NCBI RefSeq assembly: GCF_000205025.1 | Contig: NZ_GL883754.1 | Coordinates: forward strand, 23,846 to 87,845 | DNA: 64,000 nucleotides | Reading direction: 5' to 3' | From: Parasutterella excrementihominis YIT 11859 | GTDB lineage: Bacteria > Pseudomonadota > Gammaproteobacteria > Burkholderiales > Burkholderiaceae_F | In this document: one piece after another, positions 62,508 to 64,000 of the stretch | How positions within the stretch are numbered: the stretch's first letter is position 1 | Layout of the letters: every line of letters begins with the position of its first letter | The notes under the pieces: generated by a model | The model's database searches: none | What the model saw: only the letters and a program-made list of their open reading frames with translations | What the model was told of the DNA's origin: nothing | Made by a program: the position numbers and the translations under genes

Positions 62508-62960
62508 ATGGCTGAAGATCTCCTTATCACCCGAATGACTTCGGATGACATTGATGATGTCGTCCTTCTTGACCGCTCCATTTTTTATGATCCTTGGGCG
62601 CGAACGTCATTCTCAGGCTCGCTCAAAAAAGATACGTGCCTGATTCTCAGACGAGACGGTGAGCTTGAAGGATATGCGATTTTCAGCAGTATTTTTGACG
62701 AAGGCGAACTGCTTCGCATCGCCGTCAATCCGCTGTCTCGCCGTAAAGGTTATGCCACGATGCTCATGAATGAGCTGAGCAAACTCGGCCGCGAACGCAA
62801 TATTGAGCATTGGTTTCTGGAAGTTCGAGCCGGCAACCTCGGAGCGATTAAACTCTACGAGAAATTCGGATTCATCATGATGGGACGACGCAAGGGCTAC
62901 TACACTGCCCCCAACGGTCGGGAAGACGCCATCACGATGCACGCATATAGGAAGAAATAA
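62508..62960 (+). CDS. rimI: Ribosomal protein S18 alanine N-acetyltransferase (GNAT)
   Basis: 150 residues from the ATG at 62508; a frame start at 62469 inside tsaB is less likely because the GNAT domain begins right after 62508. ITRMTSDDIDDVVLLDRS, LLRIAVNPLSRRKGYATMLM (acetyl-CoA loop) and EVRAGNLGAIKLYEKFGF are the RimI signatures. It acetylates the N-terminus of protein S18. It lies between tsaB and udg. Confidence 0.94.
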   Translation: MAEDLLITRMTSDDIDDVVLLDRSIFYDPWARTSFSGSLKKDTCLILRRDGELEGYAIFSSIFDEGELLRIAVNPLSRRKGYATMLMNELSKLGRERNIEHWFLEVRAGNLGAIKLYEKFGFIMMGRRKGYYTAPNGREDAITMHAYRKK

Positions 62961-62963
62961 AAC

Positions 62964-63938
62964 GTGCTTGATCAAAGGAAGTCGGAAATATGGAAAGCGC
63001 TCGGGATCGGTCCGCAATGGATCGAACGAGATGAGCTTGCTAAGCTTGCTAAAGCTGCTAAAGAAGCTGTAAAGGCCAAGGCGCAGGCTGCGGCTGTTTC
63101 TCCGAATTCTCAGCCGCAGGCTCCCACATCGGCTGCCGCTTCTGCTTCTTCTTTTGCCAATCGTGCACCTCAAACTTCTGAGGTTGTCACAAAGCCTGTC
63201 GCCAGTACTTCTGCAACGACGCCCTCTCGCGTCACGTCGAGTATTTCCGACCGCAACGCTCCTCCGCCCAGAAGTGCACGACCTGAGCCGGCTGCGAAAC
63301 CTGCTTATCGCAGTGCCAGCGAGGCCCGCGGAGTTCGACCGGAAGCCTATACCGAAGCGCGTATTCACCAGATCGCAACAGCAGATTGGCAGACCTTAAA
63401 GCAGCTCGTTCAAGACTGCCGTGCCTGCGAAATCTCTTCCAGCCGACTGCATCCGGTTTTCGGACAAGGCTACCCGCCCTGCCGGCTGATGCTGATCGGA
63501 GAAGCGCCGGGCGCAGAAGAAGACCGCTTGGGACAGCCCTTTGTCGGCCCCTCGGGCAAATTGCTCGATAAGATCCTTGAAGCAGCAAAGCTCGACCGCG
63601 AGAAGGATTTGTGTATTTTCAACACGCTGAAGTGCCGTCCGCCGCTGAACGCCACGCCGGAAAAAGCCGAAACCATGGCCTGCCGTCCGTTCCTTGAGCG
63701 TCAAATCGAACTGATCGATCCGGAAGTCATTGTGGCAATGGGCAAACCGGCCGCATCCTGGTTCTTCCCGGATCTCAAAACGCTCAATCCTTATCGAGGC
63801 AAAGTGCACAATTTGACTGTACAAGGCAAGCCCCGGAAGGTCATCGTGACTTATCATCCCTCTTACCTCCTGCGCTCTCCTCAGGAAAAGCGCAAGGCTT
63901 GGCTGGATTGGTGCTTAATACTCGATACCTTGAGTTGA
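62964..63938 (+). CDS. Family 4-type uracil-DNA glycosylase with disordered N-terminus
   Basis: 324 residues from a GTG 3 bp after rimI. Residues 1-135 contain an Ala/Ser/Pro-rich, probably disordered stretch; the glycosylase domain follows. Iron-sulfur cysteines are seen in DCRACEIS, in LKCRPPLN and in TMACRP; the catalytic motif is GEAPGAEEDRLGQPFVG and the second motif HPSYLLRSP. It removes uracil from DNA. The long N-terminal extension is found in other betaproteobacterial copies of this tsaB-rimI-udg group. The stop is 4 bases before a second HEARO RNA. Confidence 0.93.
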   Translation: MLDQRKSEIWKALGIGPQWIERDELAKLAKAAKEAVKAKAQAAAVSPNSQPQAPTSAAASASSFANRAPQTSEVVTKPVASTSATTPSRVTSSISDRNAPPPRSARPEPAAKPAYRSASEARGVRPEAYTEARIHQIATADWQTLKQLVQDCRACEISSSRLHPVFGQGYPPCRLMLIGEAPGAEEDRLGQPFVGPSGKLLDKILEAAKLDREKDLCIFNTLKCRPPLNATPEKAETMACRPFLERQIELIDPEVIVAMGKPAASWFFPDLKTLNPYRGKVHNLTVQGKPRKVIVTYHPSYLLRSPQEKRKAWLDWCLILDTLS

Positions 63939-63942
63939 TCAA

Positions 63943-64000
63943 GTCAACTACCTCGGCCTCAAGGCCGGGGCTTGAAAAAGCCTCTAGTTGACTAGCCTCA
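63943..64000 (+). ncRNA. Second HEARO / omega RNA, 5' end only (cut by window edge)
   Basis: These 58 nt match the start of the HEARO RNA at 48159-48216 at 53 of 58 positions without gaps. GTCAACTA (63943-63950) pairs perfectly with TAGTTGAC (63985-63992) around CCTCGGCC-TCAA-GGCCGGGG. Sequence further left is the end of udg and is unlike the other copy's left flank, so 63943 is the element boundary. An iscB gene, or a remnant, is expected about 240 nt to the right, outside the window. Confidence 0.85.

Noticed and set aside
63943..64000. The pair of similar hairpin blocks as a CRISPR or REP repeat
   Set aside because: Only two copies 16 kb apart, one directly followed by iscB; they are the 5' ends of HEARO RNAs.

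Overview
The window looks like chromosomal DNA of a gut-type betaproteobacterium of the Sutterellaceae (Sutterella/Parasutterella-like). This is inferred from three things: the leuC-leuD-leuB-asd-truA-accD-folC-SPOR-cvpA-purF gene order familiar from betaproteobacteria, the xseB-ispA-dxs and tsaB-rimI-udg groups, and the richness in secreted flavin and molybdopterin reductases. No rRNA, tRNA, prophage or CRISPR array was seen.

Layout. 1-4.7 kb: the tail of a probable flavoprotein, then a DcuC-type carrier with an AbgA-type amidohydrolase and two LysR regulators. 5.2-11.4 kb: a complete RND efflux operon (adaptor, pump, outer-membrane channel). 11.7-18.6 kb: a secreted protein with an RNase R-like S1 segment, then a respiratory module made of a TtrS-like sensor kinase with a binding-protein domain, a TtrR/FixJ-like regulator, two secreted FAD reductases and a tetraheme cytochrome c. 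19-20.6 kb: an AT-rich AAA-ATPase/PD-(D/E)XK gene. 20.6-31.3 kb: a long minus-strand housekeeping block (leucine biosynthesis, asd, truA, accD, folC, SPOR protein, cvpA, purF). 31.7-37.4 kb: an AGCS symporter, aroC, a GNAT enzyme, murJ and rpsT. 37.8-40.7 kb: a Tat-exported molybdopterin oxidoreductase with its four-cluster ferredoxin subunit. 40.8-43.8 kb: argD, argF and a tandem DUF6429 pair. 43.8-47.9 kb: xseB-ispA-dxs-murB on the minus strand.

48.16-49.68 kb holds an IscB element: a HEARO/omega RNA followed directly by an RNA-guided nuclease gene whose RuvC and HNH catalytic residues are all present. No transposase lies beside it, and it abuts the start of sseA. The first 58 nt of a second HEARO RNA begin at 63943, four bases after the udg stop codon, and run off the window, so this genome carries at least two such elements.

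49.7-53.3 kb: sseA, a ZIP transporter, an SDR-like protein without the usual catalytic Tyr/Lys, and a nitroreductase. 53.5-57.5 kb: a second sensor kinase / regulator / secreted flavoprotein module, compact and with overlapping genes. 57.5-63.9 kb: ispD-ispF, an EnvZ/OmpR-like pair, a secreted unknown, tsaB, rimI and udg.

The accessory theme is anaerobic respiration with inducible secreted reductases. Each flavin module carries its own PhnD-fold sensor kinase, which could detect the electron acceptor in the periplasm. The three flavoproteins differ from one another at positions that set substrate choice in fumarate and urocanate reductases, so they probably use three different acceptors. The most notable individual items are the two IscB/HEARO loci, the paired sensor-reductase modules and the palindrome cluster between the two reductase genes at 16.56 kb.
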